Assembly (NCBI GenBank): GCA_947044405.1
Contig: CAMRHE010000463.1
Span: forward strand, 244,501 to 308,500
Reading direction: 5' to 3'
Origin: Leptodactylus fallax
Taxonomy: Eukaryota; Chordata; Amphibia; Anura; Leptodactylidae
DNA length: 64,000 nt
In this document: piece after piece, positions 23,152-35,900 of the stretch
Layout: the number at the start of each line of letters is the position of its first letter
Numbering within the stretch: position 1 is the stretch's first letter
Position numbers and translations under genes: made by a program
The notes under the pieces: generated by a model
The model's input: only the letters and a program-made list of their open reading frames with translations
What the model was told of the DNA's origin: nothing
Databases searched by the model: none

Positions 23152-24111
23152 ACACCCTCTCATCTACATTACACACAGTATATATAATAGATCACACCCT
23201 CCCTCTCTGTATCACACACTGTATATATCACACCTTCTCTCTGTATCATACACTGTATATATCACACACTCATTCTATAACAGACAGTATATCACACCAC
23301 CTCCTCTATATTACATGCAGTATATATGATATATCACATCTTCTCTCTCTGTATCACACACTGCACATATCACACCCTCTTCTCTATATTACACACAGTA
23401 TATATCACACACTGTATATAGCACACCCATCCTCTATATTACACACAGTATATCACACCTCCTTCTCTATATTGCACACTGTATATATATATATATCACA
23501 CCCTCCCTCTATATTACACACTGTATATATGATATATCACACACAATATATATCATACACTCCCTCTATATTACACACAGTATATATCACACCCTCCCTG
23601 TATATCACACACTGTATATATCACACCCTCCCTGTATATTACACACTGTATATATCACACCCTCCCTGTATATTACACACAGTATATATCACACCCTCTC
23701 TGTATATATCACACACTGTATATATCACACCCTCTCTGTATATCACACACTGTATATATCACACCCTCCCTGTATATCACACATTGTATATATCACACCC
23801 TCCCTGTATATATCACACACTGTATATATCACACCCTCCCTGTATATCACACACTGTATATAGCACACCCTCCCTGTATATATCACACACTGTATCTATC
23901 ACATCCTCCCTGTATATTACACACAGTATATATGATACATCACACACTGTATATATCACACCCTCCCTGTATATATCACACACTGTATATATATATATAT
24001 CACACCCTCCCTGTATATCACACACTGTATATATCACACACTGTATATATATCACACCCTCCCTGTACATCACACACTGTATATATCACACACTCCCTCT
24101 ATATTACACAC

Positions 24112-24156
<45 letters not shown>

Positions 24157-24221
24157 ACACCCTACCTCTATATTATACACAACATATATATCACACCTTC
24201 TCTCTATAAATATCACACACA

Positions 24222-24258
<37 letters not shown>

Positions 24259-26512
24259 ACTGTATATATCACACTCCCTCTATATTACACACAGTATATA
24301 TATCATACCCTCCCTCTATAATACACAGTATATATATATATTTATCATACCCCTCCCTCTATATTACACACAGTATATATATATATATATATCACACCTT
24401 CTCTCTGTATCATACACTGTATATATCACACACTCCCTCTATAACAGACAGTATATCACACCACCTCCTCTATATTACATGCAGTATATATGATATATCA
24501 CATCTTCTCTCTCTGTATCACACACTGCACATATCACACCCTCTTCTCTATATTACACACAGTATATATCACACACTGTATATAGCACACCCTTCCTCTA
24601 TATTACACACAGTATATCACACCTCCTTCTCTATATTGCACACTGTATATATATATATATCACACCCTCCCTCTATATTACACACTGTATATATGATATA
24701 TCACACACAATATATATCATACACTCCCTCTATATTACACACAGTATATATCACACCCCTCCCTGTATATCACACACTGTATATATCACACACTGTATAT
24801 ATCACCCACCCTCCCTGTATATTACACACAGTATATATCACACCCTCTCTGTATATATCACACACTGTATATATCACACCCTCTCTGTATATCACACACT
24901 GTATATATCACACCCTCCCTGTATATCACACACTGTATATATCACACCCCTCCCTGTATATATCACACACTGTATATATCACACCCTCCCTGTATATATC
25001 ACACACTGTATATATCACACCCCCCCCCTGTGTATATCACACACTGTATATAGCACACCCTCCCTGTATATATCACACACTGTATATATCACATCCCCCC
25101 CTCTATATTACACACAGTATATATGATACATCACACACTGTATATATCACCCCACCCTCCCTGTATATATCACACACTGTATATATCACACCCCCCCTCT
25201 ATATTACACACAGTATATATGATACATCACACACTGTATATATCACACCCTCCCTGTATATATCACACACAGTATATATCACACCCCAATTGTATATCAC
25301 ACACTGTGTATATCACCCCCCCCTGCCTGCATCACCCACACACTGTATATATCACACCCCCCCCCCCTGTATATCACACACACCTGTATATATCACACCC
25401 CCCCTGTATATATCACACACTGTATATATCACACCCTCCCTGTATATACCACACACTGTATATATCACACCCCCCCTCTATATACCCCCCCCCTATATAT
25501 CTACCACCCCCCCTGTATATACACCCCCCCTGTATATATCACACCCCTCCCTGTATCATACCCACACACTGTATATATCACACCCCCCCCTGTATATCAC
25601 CACCCCCCACTGTATATATCACACCCCCCCTCTATATATCACCACCCTCCCTATATATACCACCCCCCCCCCTGTATATATCACACCCCTGTCTATATCA
25701 CACCCCCCCCCCCTCTATATACCACACCCCCCCTCTATATACACCCCCCCCCTGTATATATCACACCCCTCCCTGTATATATCCCCCCCCCTGTATATAT
25801 CACACCCCTCCCTGTATATACCCCCCCCCTGTATATATCACCCCCCCCGTATATATCACACCCCCCCTTTATACCCCCCTCCCCCCCCTACCCCCCCCCC
25901 CTGTATATATCACACACTGTATATATCACCACCCCCCCCTGTATATATCACACACTGTATATATCACACCCTCCCTGTATATATCACACACTGTATATAT
26001 CACACCCTCCCCCTGTATATATCACACACTGTATATATCACACCCTCCCTGTATATATCACACACTGTATATATCACACCCCCCCCCCCCTGTATATATC
26101 ACACACTGTATATATCACACCCCTCCCTGTATATATCACACACAGTATATATCACACCCCCTCCCTGTATATATCACACACTGTATATATCACACCCTCC
26201 CTGTATATCACACACTGTATATATCACACCCTCTCTGTATATCACACACTGTATATATCACACCCCCCCTGCATATCACACACTGTATATATCACACCCT
26301 CCCTGTATATATCACACACAGTATATATCACACCCTCCCTGTATATATCACACCCTCCCTGTATATATCACACCCTCCCTGTATATATCACACACTGTAT
26401 ATATCACACCCTCCCTGTATATATCACACACAGTATATATCACACCCCCCCCCCTGTATATATCACACACAGTATATATCACACACTGTATATATCACAC
26501 ACACAGTATTCG
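23015..26512. repeat. AT-rich satellite, ~35-bp CACACCCTCCCTGTATATAT unit
   Basis: Units combine CACACCCTCCCTGTATATAT with CACACACTGTATATAT. From about 25300 to 25900 the C-runs are expanded. A larger duplication with offset 1,164 bp links 23231-23590 with 24395-24750 (same succession of variants, including AACAGACAGTATATCACACC). Open frames across it are artefacts. Confidence 0.93.
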
Positions 26513-26520
26513 GTACACAC

Positions 26521-26640
26521 CTCAGCTCAGCGCTCGCTCCCGCCGCCCCGTTACGTGCGCGCTCCCCAGACACGTCACATTCCGCAGCTGGGCGTTGCTA
26601 CTGGGCGGAGCCACCACGAATTCTTCCAATGACTTACGGA
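26521..26640 (-). other. ILK: Candidate non-coding ILK exon 1
   Basis: After 12 kb of repeats comes a short GC-rich island. On the minus strand it ends GAGCGCTGAGCTGAG before GTGTGTACC, a possible donor with GT at 26520-26519. Mammalian ILK has a non-coding first exon upstream of the ATG exon, and ILK exon 2 here does begin with an acceptor in the 5' UTR. The upstream limit is unknown. This is inference without transcript evidence. Confidence 0.4.
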
Positions 26641-26840
26641 GTTGGGCGTGGCTTTAAAGGCTTCAACCAATAAACAATAGGTGGGGGCGGCAAAAGGCGC
26701 AATTATGATGAATGACAGGGCGTGTGAAAGACACTCATTAACCAATAAGAGCAAAGGGAAAATGTGACCCCGCCCATTACTAGAGCATATCTCATTGACC
26801 ATATATAGGGAGGTGGAGAGAGTCAAGCTGGTCACGTGGT
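26540..26840 (-). promoter_or_regulatory. Candidate ILK promoter region
   Basis: This stretch holds CpG-rich sequence, a GC box (GGGCGG at 26603), a CRE-like GACGTG (26571-26578 region), CCAAT boxes at 26626, 26667 and 26742 (inverted relative to ILK), CCCCGCCC at 26768, and an E-box CACGTG at 26833. That is the usual make-up of a TATA-less housekeeping promoter. In mammals ILK shares this region with the divergent gene RRP8, but I see no RRP8 exon on the plus side; the GA array starts about 100 bp further on. Confidence 0.45.
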
Positions 26841-26934
26841 GCTGAGGGTATACCATCCCACGCATCGGGGAAATGGGCGGTTCCATAGGTCTACTACTAA
26901 GGGGAATGGGCGCTACCAAGTGATGAGTAGGGGG

Positions 26935-29900
26935 GGATGTACTGGGTGAGGAAAAGTGTGAGGAGGAAGAGGAGTATGAGGAGGAAGAGTATGGGAAAAG
27001 GAGGAGTGACGAAGAGTATGGGGAGAGGAGGAGAGAGGAAGAGTATGGGGAGAGAAAGAGTATGGGGAGAGGAGGAGTGAGGAAGAGTATGGGGAGAGGA
27101 AGAGTATGGGGAGAGGAGGAGTGAGGAAGAGTATGGGGAGAGGAGGAGTGAGGAACAGTATGGGGAGAGGAGGAGCGAGGAAGAGTATGGGGAGAGGAGG
27201 AGCGAGGAAGAGTATGGGGAGAGGAAGAGTATGGGGAGAGGAGGAGCGAGGAAGAGTATGGGGAGAGGAAGAGCGAGGAAGAGTATGGGAAGAGGAGGAG
27301 TGAGGAAGAGTATGTGGAGAGGAGGAGCGAGGAAGAGTATGGGGAGAGGAGGAGCGAGGAGGAGTATGGGGAGAGGAAGATTATGGGGAGAGGAAGAGTA
27401 TGGGAAGAGGAGGAGTGAGGAAGAAGAGTATGGAGAGAGGAGGAGCGAGGAAGAGTATGGGGAGAGGAAGAGTATGGGGAGAGGAGGAGCGAGGAAGAGT
27501 ATGGGGAGAGGAAGAGTATGGGGAGAGGAGGAGTATGGGGAGAGGAGGAGCGAGGAAGAGTATGGGGAGAGGAAGAGTATGGGGAGAGGAAGAGTATGGG
27601 GAGAGGAGGAGCGAGGAAGAGTATGGGGAGAGGAGGAGTGAGGAAGAGTATGGGGAGAGGAGGAGCGAGGAAGAGTATGGGGAGAGGAGGAGTGAAGAGG
27701 AAGAGTATGGAGAGAGGAGGAGCGAGGAAGAGTATGGGGAGAGGAAGAGTATGGGGAGAGGAGGAGCGAGGAGGAATATGGGGAGAGGAAGAGTATGGGG
27801 AGAGGAAGAGTATGGGGAGAGAAGGAGTGAGGAAGAGTATGGGGAGAGGAAAACAGAGGAAGAGTATGGGGAGAGGAGGAGTGAGGAAGAGTATGGGGAG
27901 AGGAGGAGCAAGGAAGAGTATGGGGAGAGGAAAACAGAGGAAGAGTATGGGGAGAGGAGAAGTGAGGAAGAGTATTTGGAAGGAGCAGCAAGGAGGAGTA
28001 TGGGGGGGGAGGAGGAGCGAGGAAGTGTATGGGGAGAGGAAGAGTATGGGGAGAGGAGGAGTGAGGAAGAGTATTTGGAAGGAGCAGCAAGGAAGAGTAT
28101 GTGGAGAGGAGGAGCGAGGGAGAGTATTGGGAGAGGAAGAGTATGGGGAGAGGAGGAGTGAGGAAGAGTATGGGGAGAGGAGGAGCGAGGAAGAGTATGG
28201 GGAGAGGAAGAGTATGGGGAAAGGAGGAGTGAGGGAGAGGAGGAGTGAGGAAGAGTATGGGGAGAGGAAAAGAGAGGAAGAGTATGGGGAGAGGAAAAGA
28301 GAGGAAGAGTATGGGGAGAGGAGAAGTGAGGAAGAGTATTTGGAAGGAGGAGTATGGGGAGAGGAGGAGCGAGGAAGAGTATGGGGAGAGGAAGAGTATG
28401 GGGAGAGGAGGAGCGAGGAAGAGTATGGGGAGAGGAAGAGTATGGGGAGAGGAGGAGCGAGGAAGAGTATGGGGAGAGGAAGAGTATGGGGAGAGGAGGA
28501 GTGAGGAAGAGTATGGGGAGAGGAGGAGCAAGGAAGAGTATGGGGAGAGAAAGAGTGAGGAAGAGTATGGGGAGAGGAGAAGTGAGGAAGAGTATTTGGA
28601 AGGAGGAGCGAGGAGGAGTATGGGGAGAGGAGGAGCGAGGAAGAGTATGGGGAGAGGAAGAGTATGGGGAGAGGAGGAGCGAGGAAGAGTATGGGGAGAG
28701 GAAGAGTATGGGGAGAGGAGGAGCGAGGAAGAGTATGGGGAGAGGAAGAGTATGGGGAGACGAAGAGTATGGGGAGAGGAGCGAGGAAGAGTATGGGGAG
28801 AGGAGGAGCGAGGAAGAGTATGGGAAGAGGAAGAGTATGGGGAGAAGAGGGAGTGAGGAAGAGTATGGGGAGAGGAAGATTATGGGGAGCAGAAGAGTAT
28901 GGGAAGAGGAGAAGTGAGGAAGAGTATGGGAAGAGGAAGAGTATGGGGAGAGGAGGAGTGAGGAAGAGTATGGGGAGAGGAAGAGTATGGGGAGAGGAAG
29001 AGTATGGGGAGAGGAGGAGCGAGGAGGAGTATGGGGAGAGGAGGAGCGATGAAGAGTATGAGGAGAGGAACAGTGAGGAAGAGTATGGGGAGAGGAACAG
29101 TGAGGAAGAGTATGGGGAGAGGAGGAGGAGGAAGAGTATGTGGAGAGGAGGAGCGAGGAAGACTATGGGGAGAGGAGGAGTGAGGAGAAAGAGTATGGGG
29201 AGAGGAGGAGCGAGGAAGAGTATGGGGAGAGGAAGAGTATGGGGAGAGGAGGAGCGAGGAAGAGTATGGGGAGAGGAAGAGTATGGGGAGAGGAGGGAGC
29301 GAGGAAGAGTATGGGGAGAGGAAGAGAATAGGGAGAGGAGGAGTGAGGAAGAGTATGGGGAGAGGAGGAGTGAGGAAGAGTATGGGGAGAGGAGGAGTGA
29401 GGAAGAGTATGGGGAGAGGAAGATTATGGGGAGAGGAAGAGTATGGGAAAAGGAGGAGTGAGGAAGAGTATGGGGAGAGGAGGAGTGAGGAAGAGTATGG
29501 GGAGAGGAAGAGTATGGGGAGAGGAGGGAGCCAGGAAGAGTATGGGGAGAGGAAGAGTATGGGGAGAGGAGTGAGCGAGGAAGAGTATGGGGAGAGGAAG
29601 AGTATGGGGAGAGGAAGAGTATGGGGAGAGGAGGAGCGAGGAAGAGTATGGGGAGAGGAAGAGTATGGGGAGAGGAGGAGTGAGGAAGAGTATGGGGAGA
29701 GGAGGAGCGAGGAAGAGTATGGGGAGAGGAGGAGTGAGGAAGAGTATGGGGAGAGGAGGAGCGAGGAGGAGTATGGGGAGAGGAGGAGCGAGGAAGAGTA
29801 TGGGGAGAGGAACAGTGAGGAAGAGTATGGGGAGAGGAGGGGTGAGGAAGAGTATGTGGAGAGGAGGAGCGAGGAAGACTATGGGGAGAGGAGGAGTATG

Positions 29901-32900
29901 GGGAGAGGAGGAGTGAGGAGAAAGAGTATGGGGAGAGGAGGAGCGAGGAAGAGTATTTGGAAGGAGCAGCAAGGAGGAGTATGGGGGGAGGAGGAGCGAG
30001 GAAGTGTATGGGGAGAGGAGGAGCGAGGGAGAGTATGGGGAGAGGAAGAGTATGGGGAGAGGAGGAGCGAGGAAGAGTATGGGGAGAGGAAGAGTATGGG
30101 GAGAGGAGGAGTGAGGAAGAGTATGGGGAGAGGAGGAGCAAGGAAGAGTATGGGGAGAGGAAAAGAGAGGAAGAGTATGGGGAGAGGATAAGTGAGGAAG
30201 AGTATTTGGAAGGAGGAGCAAGGAGGAGTATGGGGAGAGGAGGAGTGAGGAAGAGTATGGGGAGAGGAGGAGCGAGGAAGAGTATGGGGAGAGGAAGAGT
30301 ATGGGGAGAGGAGGAGCGAGGAAGAATATGGGGAGAGGAAGAGTATGGGGAGAGGAGGAGTGAGGAAGAGTATGGGGAGAGGAGGAGCGAGGAAGAGTAT
30401 GGGGAGAGGAAGAGTATGGGGAGAGGAGGAGCAAGGAAGAGTATGGGGAGAGAAAGAGTGAGGAAGAGTATGGGGAGAGGAGAAGTGAGGAAGAGTATTT
30501 GGAGGAGGAGCGAGGAGGAGTATGGGGAGAGGAGGAGCGAGGAAGAGTATGGGGAGAGGAGGAGCGAGGAAGAGTATGGGGAGAGGAGGAGCGAGGAAGA
30601 GTATGGGGAGAGGAGGAGCGAGGAAGAGTATGGGGAGAGGAAAAGTATGGGGAGAGGAAGAGTATGGGGAGAGGAGGAGCGAGGAAGAGTATGGGGAGAG
30701 GAAGAGTATGGGGAGACGAAGAGTATGGGGAGAGGAGATGCGAGGAAGAGTATGGGGACAGGAAGAGTATGGGGAGAGGAGGAGCGAGGAAGAGTATGGG
30801 GAGAAGAGGGAGTGAGGAAGAGTATGGGGAGAGAAAGAGTATGGGGAGAGGAGGAGTGAGGAAGAGTATGGGGAGAGGAGGAGTGAGGAAGAGTTAGGGG
30901 AGAGGAAGATTATGGGGAGCAGAAGAGTATGGGAAGAGGAGGAGTGAGGAAGAGTATGGGGAGAGGAAGAGTATGGGGAGAGGAGGGAGCGAGGAAGAGT
31001 ATGGGGAGAGGAAGAGTATGGGGAGAGGAGGAGTGAGGAAGAGTATGGGGAGAGGAGGAGTGAGGAAGAGTATGGGGAGAGGAGGAGTGAGGAAGAGTAT
31101 GGGGAGAGGAGGAGCGAGGAGGAATATGGGGAGAGGAGGAGCAAGGAAGAGTATGGGGAGAGGAAGAGTATGGGGAGAGGAGGAGCGAGGAAGAGTATGG
31201 GGAGAGGAAGAGTATGGGGAGAGGAGGAGCGAGGAAGAGTATGGGGAGAGGAGGAGTGAGGAAGAGTATGGGGAGAGGAAGAGTATGGGGAGAGGAGGAG
31301 CGAGGAAAAGTATGGGGAGAGGAAGAGTATGGGGAGAGGAGGGAGAAAGGAAGAGTATGGGGAGAGGAGGAGTGAGGAAGAGTATGGGGAGAGAAGGAGT
31401 GAGGAAGAGTATGGGGAGAGGAAGATTATGGGGAGAGGAAGAGTATGGGAAGAGGAGCAGTGAGGAAGAGTATGAGGAGAGGAAGAGTATGGGGAGAGGA
31501 GGAGACGAGGAAGAGTATGGGGAGAGAAGAGTATGGGGAGGGAGCGAGGAAGAGTATGGGGAGAGGAAGAGTATGGGGAGAGGAGGAGTGAGGAAGAGTA
31601 TGGGGAGAGGAGGAGTGAGGAAGAGTATGGGGAGAGGAGGAGTGAAAGAGTATGGGGAGAGGAGGAGAGGGAGTATGGGGAGAGGAGGAGCGAGGAAGAG
31701 TATGGGGAGAGGAGCAGTGAGGAAGAGTATGGGGAGAGGAGAAAAAAGGAAGGAGAGAGGGGAGGAGGAGTATGGGGAGAGGAGGAGTGAGGAAAGTTGG
31801 GGGAGGAGGATGGGAGAGGGGAAGAGTATGGGGAGAGGAGGAGTATGGGGAGCGGAGGAGTGAGGAAGGGGGAAGGAGGAGGGAGGAAGAGTATGGGGAG
31901 AGGAGGAGGAAGAGTGGGGAGAGGAAATATGGGGAAGAGGGTGAGAAGAGATGGGAAAGATGGGGAGAGGATGGGGGAGGAAGAGTATGGGGAGAGGAAG
32001 AGTATGGGGAGAGGAGGGAGCGAGGAAGAGTATGGGGAGAGGAAGAGTATGGGGAGAGGAGGGGGCGAGGAAGAGTAGGGGGAGGGGGAGAGGGGAGGAG
32101 GAAGAGTATGGGGAGAGGAGGAGCGAGGAAGAGTATGGGGAGAGGAAGAGTATGGGAAGAGTGGGGAGAGGAGGAGGAGGAAGAGTATGGGGAGAGGAAG
32201 AGTATGGGGAGAGGAGGAGCGAGGAAGAGTATGGGGAGGAGGAGGAGAAGGGGGAGAGGAAGAGATGGAGGAGGAGGAGGAGGAAGAGTATAGAGGGGAG
32301 AGGAAGAGTATGGGGAGAGGAGGAGCGAGGAAGAGTATGGGGAGAGGAGGGAGAGGAAGAGTATGGGGAGAGGAGGAGCGAGGAAGAGTATGGGGAGAGG
32401 AAGAGTTGGGGAAGAGGAGGAGAGAGGGAGGAGGAGCGAGGAAGAGTATGGGGAGAGGAGGAGCAGAGGGGGAGGAATGGGGGAGGGGAGAGGAAGAGTA
32501 TGGGGAGAGGAGGAGGATGGGGAGAGAGTATGGGGAGAGGAGGAGCGAGGAAGAGTATGGGGAGAGGAAGAGTTGGGGAGAGGAAGAGTATGGGGAGAGG
32601 AGGAGCGAGGAAGAGTATGGGGAGAGGAGGAGCGAGGAAGAGTATGGGGAGAGGGAAGAGTTGGGGAGAGGAAGAGTATGGGGAGAGGAGGAGCGAGGAA
32701 GAGTATGGGGAGAGGAGGAGCGAGGAAAGTATGGGGAGAGGAAGAGTATGGGGAGAGGAGGAGCGAGGAAGAGTATGGGGAGAGGAAGTTGGGAGGGAGG
32801 AAGAGTATGGGGGGAGAGGAGGAGCGAGGAAGAGTATGGGGAGAGGAAGAGTATGGGGAGAGGAGGAGGATGGGGAGAGGGGAGAGGAAGAGTATGGGGA

Positions 32901-35900
32901 GAGGAGGAAGAGTTGGGGAGAGGAAGAGTATGGGGAGAGGAGGAGCGAGGAAGAGTATGGGGAGAGGAAGAGTATGGGGAGAGGAGGAGAGAAGAGATGG
33001 GGAAGGAGAGCGAGGAGGAGATGGGGAGAGGAAGAGTAGGGAGAGGAGGAGAGAGGAAGAGTATGGGGAGAGGAGGAGAGGAAGAGTATGGGGAGAGGAA
33101 GAGAGGGAGAGGAGAGCGAGGAAGAGAGGAGAGGAGGAGCGAGGAAGAGATGGGAGAGGAAGAGTATGGGGAGAGGAGGAGCGAGGAAGAGTATGGGGAG
33201 AGGAAGAGTTGGGGAGAGGAGGGCGAGAGGAAGAGTATGGGGAGAGGAGGAGTGAGGAAGAGTATGGGGAGAGGAAGAGTGGGGAGAGGAATATGGGGAG
33301 GAAGAGTATGGGGAGAGGAGGAGTGAGGAAGAGTGGAAGGGGAGGAGGAAAGGGGAGAGGAAGAGTATGGGGAGAGGAGGAGGGAGGAAGAGTATGGGGA
33401 GAGGAAGAGTATGGGGAAGGAGGAGGAGGAAGAGTATGGGGAGAGAGGAAGAGTATGGGGAGAGGAGGAGCGAGGAAGAGTATGGAGGAAGGAAGAGTAT
33501 GGGGAGAGGAGGAGCGAGGAAGAGTATGGGGAGAGGAGGAGTGAGGAAGAGTATGGGGAGAGGAGGAGAGGAAGAGTATGGGGAGAGGAGGAGCGAGGAA
33601 AGTATGGGAAGGAGAGGAAGATATGGGGAGAGGAAAGAGGGGGAGAGGAGGAGCGAGGAAGAGTATGGGGAGAGGAGAGGAGTATGGGGAGAGGAGGAGC
33701 GAGGAAGAGTATGGGGAGAGGAGGAGCGAGGAAGAGTATGGGGAGAGGAAGAGTATGGGGAGAGGAGGAGCGAGGAAGAGTATGGGGGAGAGGAGAGTAT
33801 GGGGAGAGGAGGAGCGAGGAAGAGTATGGGGAGAGGAGGAGTGAGGAAGAGTATGGGGAGAGAAGGAGGAGGAAGAGTATGGGGGGAGAGGAAGAGTATG
33901 GGGAGAGGAAGAGTATGGGGAGAGGAGCAGTGAGGAAGAGTATGGGGAGAGGAAGAGTATGGGGAGAGGAGGAGGGAGAGGAAGAGTATGGGGAGAGGAA
34001 GAGTATGGGGAGAGAGGGAGCGAGGAAGAGTATGGGGAGGAGGAAGAGTATGGGGGAGAGGAGGAGGGAGGAAGAGTATGGGGAGAGGAGGAGTGAGGAA
34101 GAGTATGGGGAGAGGAGGAGCGAGGAAGAGTATGGGGAGAGGAGGAGCGAGGAGGAGTATGGGGAGAGGAGGAGCGAGGAAGAGTTGGGGAGAGGAACAG
34201 CGAGGAAGAATGGGAAGAGGGGAGAGGAGGAGCGAGGAAGAGTATGGGGAGAGGAGGAGCGAGGGAGATTGGGGAGAGGAGGAGTATGGGGAGAGGAGGA
34301 GTGAGGAAGAGTATGGGGAGAGGAGGAGCGAGGAAGAGTATGGGGAGAGGAGGAGTATGGGGAGAGGAGAAAGGGAGGAGAGGAGTATGGGGAGAGGAAG
34401 AGTATGGGGGAGAGGAGGAGCGAGGAGGAGTATGGGAGAGGAAGAGTATGGGGAGAGGAGAGAGGAAGAGTATGGGGAGAGGAGGAGTGAGGAAGAGTAT
34501 GGGGAGAGGAGGAGCGAGGAAGAGTATGGGGAGAGGAGGAGTGAGGAAGAGTATGGGGAGAGGAAGAGTATGGGGAGAGGAAGAGTATGGGGAGAGGAGG
34601 AGTGAGGAAGAGTATGGGGAGAGGAAGAGTATGGGGAGAGGAGGAGTGAGGAAGAGTATGGGGAGAGGAAGAGTATGGGAGAGAGGAAAAGTTGGGGGGA
34701 GCCAGGAAGAGTATGGGGAGAGGAAGAGTATGGGGAGAGGAGGGAGCGAGGAAGAGTATGAGGGAGAGGAGGAGAGGAGAGAGGGGGAGAGGAGGAGCGA
34801 GGAAGAGTATGGGGAGAGGAGGGGGAGAGGAAGAGATGGGGGAGAGGAGGCGAGGAAGAGTATGGGGAGGGGGAGCGAGGAAGAGTATGGGGAGAGGAGG
34901 AGCGAGGAAGAGTATGGGGAGAGGAGGAGGAGTGAGGAAGAGTATGGGGAGAGGAGGAGTGAGGAAGAGTATGGGGAGAGGAGGAGCGAGGAAGAGTATG
35001 GGGAGAGGAGGAGTGGGAGAGGAGAGAGTGGGGAGAGGAAGAGTATGGGGAGAGGAGGAGATGGGGAGGAGGGGGGGGGAGAGGGGAAAAGATGGGGAGA
35101 GGGGACGAGGAAGAGTATGGGGAGAGGGAGAGAGGATGGGGAGAGGAGCGAGGAAGAGTATGGGGAGAGGAGGAGCGAGGAAGAGTATGGGGAGAGGAGG
35201 AGGAGTATGGGGAGAGGAGGAGCAGGAAGAGTTGGGGAGGAGGAGGAGAGAGTATGGGGAGAGGAGGAGCGAGGAGAGTATGGGGAAGGAGGAGGGGAGC
35301 GGGAGGAGTATGGGGAGAGGAGGAGCGAGGAAGAGTATGGGGAGAGGAGGAGCGAGGAAGAGTATGGGGAGAGGAGGAGTGAGGAGAGAGAGGAGAGGAC
35401 GAGGAGGAGTATGGGGAGAGGAGGAGCGAGGAGGAGTATGGGGAGAGGAGGAGGAGGAGGAGTATGGGGAGAGGAGGAGCGAGGAGGAGTATGGGGAGAG
35501 GAGGAGCGAGGAGGAGTATGGGGAGAGGAAGAGTATGGGGAGAGGAGGAGTGAGGAAGAGTATGGGGAGAGGAGGAGCGAGGAAGAGTATGGGGAGAGGA
35601 GGAGCGAGGAAGAGTATGGGGAGAGAGAGGAGAGAGAGGGAGGAAGAGTATGGGGAGAGGAGGAGCGAGGAAGAGTATGGGGAGAGGAGGAGTATGGGGA
35701 GAGGAGGAGATGGAGAGAGGAGGAGTATGGGGAGAGGAGGAGAAGGAGGGAGGAAAGTATGGGGAGAGGAGGAGAGAAGAGTATGGGGAGAGGAGGAGCG
35801 AGGAAGAGTATGGGGAGAGGAGGAGTATGGGGAGAGGAGGGGGGAAGAGTATGGGGAGAGGAGGAGCGAGGAAGAGTATGGGGAGAGGAAGAGTATGGGG

